Below the pieces are notes generated by a model. It saw only the letters and a list, made by a program, of their open reading frames with translations, ran no database searches and was not told the DNA's origin. 64,000 nucleotides of DNA from Evansella halocellulosilytica (GTDB lineage: Bacteria; Bacillota; Bacilli; Bacillales; Salisediminibacteriaceae): NCBI RefSeq assembly GCF_002335745.1, contig NZ_NIST01000001.1, forward strand, positions 3,658,354-3,722,353. The letters run 5' to 3'. The translations under genes were made by a program, and so were the position numbers. How positions within the stretch are numbered: the stretch's first letter is position 1; every line of letters begins with the position of its first letter. Below, piece by piece: positions 62,952 through 64,000 of this stretch.

Positions 62952-63132
62952 TCAAATCCCTCCACGAAAATGTCCCAGTCACTCATTGTTTATTATAGGA
63001 ATGATTATATTTCCTTTATCATTCTATCAATGAAATTGTACCATTTTATAAGGGCTATTTTAAACATGAATCAACATTTGCATAAAAGATCTTCTAAAAT
63101 CGAGGTAGGGAAGTTTCTATCATTTAGTGATA

Positions 63133-63852
63133 TTACTGATCTAAAATCTCTTGCAAAAACTTTTTTCTATGTAGTAAAAAATATTTTGTAATTTGATAAT
63201 GGTCTGTCGACTCATAATCGACCTCATGGATTTTGCCATTATCAAAACTGAATATGGTCGCATGAGGATAACCTAAAAGGATTGGAGAATGTGTAGCAAT
63301 AATAAACTGCCTATCACCAGATAAGACGGAATCATGCAAGATTTTTAAAAAAGAGAGTTGTCGTTGCGGTGACAATGCTGCCTCTGGTTCATCTAGCAGA
63401 TAAATCCCTCTCCCTTGAAATCGGTTTAAAAAAAGAGATAAAAAAGATTCCCCATGTGATTGATCATGTAAAGAGATTCCACCATATACATCTTCAGCTC
63501 CAATTTCTTCTATATGAGAAGCAAAGTTGTAAAAGGACTCGGACTCTGCACGAAGAAAGAAGCCATTCGTAACTTTAGGGAGCCAGGAAAGCCTTATGTA
63601 TTCGCCAAGTGCTGCTTGAGATGCATGAAGATTAAAAGCGTTATTACGACCTCCTCCTGCTGTATTAAATTCGCATTTATCTGCAATTGCTTCCAACAAC
63701 GTCGATTTACCTGAACCATTTTCCCCAACAAAAAAAGTAACACTGTTATTCAACTCCAATTGATCCAAGTTTTTAATTGAGGGAATTGAAAATGGATACT
63801 TATTATTAGAAGGAAGATGTTCATGTAGAAGCTTAATTCTTTTTAAGAACAT
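63133..63852 (-). CDS. AAA ATPase, ABC/RecF-like (chromosome-maintenance or phage-defence type)
   Basis: 239-residue ABC-type ATPase without membrane partner. Walker A FFVGENGSGKSTLLEAIA (about 40), a signature-like SHGESFLSLF (about 137) and Walker B GIYLLDEPEAALSP (about 160) with the switch His in IATHSPILL are present. Such single-domain OLD/RecF-like ATPases occur alone or beside nucleases; no nuclease is adjacent in this window. The last 148 bases (63853-64000) hold no feature. Function unknown. Confidence 0.82.
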   Translation of the reverse strand: MFLKRIKLLHEHLPSNNKYPFSIPSIKNLDQLELNNSVTFFVGENGSGKSTLLEAIADKCEFNTAGGGRNNAFNLHASQAALGEYIRLSWLPKVTNGFFLRAESESFYNFASHIEEIGAEDVYGGISLHDQSHGESFLSLFLNRFQGRGIYLLDEPEAALSPQRQLSFLKILHDSVLSGDRQFIIATHSPILLGYPHATIFSFDNGKIHEVDYESTDHYQITKYFLLHRKKFLQEILDQ

Positions 63853-64000
63853 GTTATCACCTGCGGTCGCTTAGATTTTCGTTATAAAATATTTCGGCAT
63901 TGATCTGTAATAATTAGAACTTAACCGAATGTTTGTTCTTATATTGATTATACAAAATTGACGTGATAATAGAAAGTGAAGGGCTTTCACACTTTTTGTT

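Overview
The window looks like a chromosomal segment of a spore-forming, moderately low-GC Bacillaceae, probably an alkaliphilic or halotolerant relative of Alkalihalobacillus, Evansella or Salipaludibacillus. The reasons are Bacillus-type ribosome binding sites throughout, a B-type RNase P RNA, spore genes (a CotD-like coat protein and a gerA-B-C operon with a sigma-G promoter), and local gene order resembling B. subtilis (ypsA-gpsB-rnpB-ypsC; parE-parC near yneT; ald with adeR). The genus is inference; no rRNA is present to fix it.

Layout: 1-1.7 kb, end of a MacB/LolCDE-type ABC transporter (permease cut by the window edge). 1.9-3.2 kb, a decayed IS1182-family element with repeats. 3.2-9.3 kb, topoisomerase IV (parE-parC), a YneT-like CoA-binding protein and a universal stress protein. 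9.4-12 kb, an OpuF-type compatible-solute ABC importer in which permease and binding protein are fused. 12-16 kb, two tiny genes, carboxypeptidase YpwA, a HesB-like protein and moaA. 16.8-20.7 kb, the ypsC-rnpB-RNase H-gpsB-ypsA-cotD block. 21-25.4 kb, a ferredoxin and a compact operon mrfB / DUF294 signalling protein / DEDDh exonuclease. 25.5-29.2 kb, a germinant receptor operon; 29.3-31 kb, repeats, a dead transposase and a PadR/DUF4188 pair; 31.2-33.4 kb, mrfA. The two MrfAB repair genes are therefore separated by about 5.8 kb of accessory DNA.

33.5-38.6 kb is an assortment of single genes (acetyltransferase, GyrI-like protein, signal peptidase, hydrolase, nucleotidyltransferase, phosphatase). 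39-43.4 kb carries a purine permease, a frameshifted RNase H-like gene and mtnU-mtnE of methionine salvage. 44-48.2 kb is an alanine module (ald, adeR, alanine/Na+ symporter) with a shared palindrome in both promoter regions. 48.2-52.3 kb holds an RNase J paralogue bracketed by a 31-nt direct repeat, and topoisomerase III. 52.4-54.7 kb is small genes, a dead IS1182-type transposase and repeats. 54.9-61.2 kb has a TOPRIM protein, an HPr-like protein lacking His15, and a formate module (OFA transporter, FdhF-type formate dehydrogenase, DUF1641 protein, a Cys-less HMA-like protein and a 44-residue zinc ribbon). 61.4-63.9 kb has a second stress protein, a divergent PRPP synthetase and an AAA ATPase.

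The strongest leads are the five-gene formate module with two undescribed-looking small proteins, the HPr/Crh-like protein with Thr15 and Ser46, the Prs paralogue with altered catalytic loops, the operon joining MrfB to a nucleotide/CBS/DUF294 sensor and a second exonuclease, the shared operator of the alanine module, and two families of dispersed repeats. No tRNA, rRNA, CRISPR array or complete prophage was seen.
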